Shown here in pieces: positions 13,819-14,381 of a stretch of DNA of 14,381 nt. A program made the translations under genes and the position numbers. Each line of letters starts with the position of its first letter. The first letter of the stretch is position 1. The notes beneath the pieces were generated by a model. That model worked only from the letters and a program-made list of their open reading frames with translations, ran no database searches and was not told the origin of the DNA. The DNA comes from an uncultured Collinsella sp. (GTDB lineage: Bacteria > Actinomycetota > Coriobacteriia > Coriobacteriales > Coriobacteriaceae), in contig UQHO01000047.1 in NCBI GenBank assembly GCA_900540995.1, positions 1 to 14,381 on the forward strand, in the 5' to 3' direction.

Positions 13819-13823
13819 AATTC

Positions 13824-14252
13824 TCACTCCTCGATAAAAGCCGGCACTCGGTTAGTCCTGCGCATCTTGAAATCGCCAGTCTCGTGGGAGACGTAGAGAA
13901 TGCCGTCCATCCCGTCTCGTGATGCATACGACAGGTGAACTGAACCGCAATCCGATCCATCATTGTCGAGAAGATCAAACGAATTCGGATCGCTCGTTGC
14001 GGCCAAACGACCACTCATACAAGAGCCATCGTCATTACAGATTTGCCATTCCATGTCTTCGCCTGCAAGAATCGCCATAGACGGCCTGGTCGCGCCATCG
14101 TTGACATACATCCCGTCTATGCCAAACCCATTTTCAGCGCCATCGATGAACGACTGCTCGGACCTATACCTCGCAAATGATGCACATAGCACCATTGCAA
14201 GACAAAGTACAAAGCCAACAATCGCTATCTTTGCATAGCTCTTGCCTATCAT
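13824..14252 (-). CDS. Membrane-anchored small exported protein, family not recognised
   Basis: 142 residues from ATG at 14250-14252, preceded on the minus strand by GGAGGT (14260-14265). One hydrophobic segment at about residues 8-27 follows KSYAK and acts as an uncleaved anchor or signal peptide; the sequence before Cys23 (AMVLC) does not fit a good lipobox. The outer part alternates short hydrophobic strands with Gly/Asp turns (GMYVNDG, MAILAGEDMEWQIC, GRLAAT, FDLLDNDGSDCG, GILYVSHETGDFKMRR), which suggests a small beta-barrel or lipocalin-like fold; this is inference. Outer cysteines at 72, 78 and 102. It starts 1 base after the stop of the putative ABC ATPase gene, so it belongs to that operon and may assist the transporter. 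Confidence 0.75.
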   Translation of the reverse strand: MIGKSYAKIAIVGFVLCLAMVLCASFARYRSEQSFIDGAENGFGIDGMYVNDGATRPSMAILAGEDMEWQICNDDGSCMSGRLAATSDPNSFDLLDNDGSDCGSVHLSYASRDGMDGILYVSHETGDFKMRRTNRVPAFIEE

Positions 14253-14253
14253 G

Positions 14254-14381
14254 TCATTCACCTCCCTCGTATGTATCGAGGTATTCCTGCTTGAGCGTCT
14301 GCGAGGACGACTCGGTCTTTTCCACAAGCGTGCCGGCCTCGATGAAGTAGAACGAGTTGGTGAGGTCTGCCAGGTCGTCGA
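14254..14381 (-). CDS. 3' end of a putative ABC transporter ATPase (partial, runs off the right edge)
   Basis: The minus frame enters from the right edge and ends at TGA 14254-14256, with 41 residues visible: DDLADLTNSFYFIEAGTLVE, then a Ser/Thr-rich stretch and the end KQEYLDTYEGGE. The sequence ...LADLTNSFYFIEAGTLVEK resembles the part just after the H-loop of ABC-2-type ATPases, where an LxxLAD helix leads to a strand reading FIExGxLV. No Walker, signature or H-loop motif is in the window, so this is a judgement from a short tail. Its stop overlaps the Shine-Dalgarno region of the exported-protein gene and leaves 1 base before its start, a sign of coupling. Confidence 0.5.
   Translation of the reverse strand, partial: DDLADLTNSFYFIEAGTLVEKTESSSQTLKQEYLDTYEGGE
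14260..14265 (-). promoter_or_regulatory. Shine-Dalgarno deciding the start of the exported-protein gene
   Basis: GGAGGT on the minus strand, 7 bases before the ATG at 14252. It favours that start over an in-frame start further upstream inside the ABC ATPase gene. Confidence 0.7.

Overview
The window looks like chromosomal DNA from a Gram-positive, GC-rich anaerobe of the Coriobacteriia, most probably Collinsella or a close relative. The basis is the GC-rich codon use, the gene order, and the co-occurrence of an IspH of the AGTCYGV type, a DUF512 protein beside der, and an acyl-phosphate PlsY. The genus is an inference from remembered family resemblance, not from a search.

Region 1 (1-11617) is a dense run of core genes, all on the + strand, with short gaps or overlaps of a few bases: the tail of an upstream gene (possibly an RluB-type pseudouridine synthase), cmk, a PlsC-type acyltransferase, ispH, a DUF512 PDZ/radical-SAM-like protein, der, plsY, gpsA, rpe, a cysteine desulfurase, a NIF3-like protein, a coiled-coil zinc-ribbon protein and coaBC. 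It is probably transcribed as one or a few long units. The products serve nucleotide supply (Cmk), phospholipid entry (GpsA makes glycerol-3-phosphate, PlsY adds the first acyl chain, a PlsC-like enzyme the second), isoprenoids (IspH), ribosome assembly (Der), the pentose phosphate pathway (Rpe), sulfur transfer (cysteine desulfurase) and coenzyme A (CoaBC). Oddities are a 15-G run inside coaBC, an HX4E instead of HX4D acyltransferase motif, and a zinc ribbon lacking one of its four cysteines.

Region 2 (11618-11813) is a tRNA-Pro(GGG) gene with its own likely promoter, a leader hairpin and a strong intrinsic terminator.

Region 3 (about 11814-14381) is AT-richer and gene-poor and looks like an accessory hot spot downstream of the tRNA. 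It contains a 430-base stretch with small repeats but no clear gene, a terminator, a 3' relic of a DUF6273-type surface protein (- strand), a short secreted four-cysteine protein split by a frame change at a T6 run, a three-helix membrane protein directly behind it, a 3' relic of a DnaQ-like exonuclease (- strand), a cluster of hairpins, and a - strand pair entering from the right edge: the end of what looks like an ABC transporter ATPase followed by a membrane-anchored small exported protein.

The most interesting unexplained piece is the secreted peptide plus small membrane protein pair at 12716-13373. It has the layout of a bacteriocin or toxin with an immunity protein, but nothing in its sequence lets me name a family, and the first gene may be broken.
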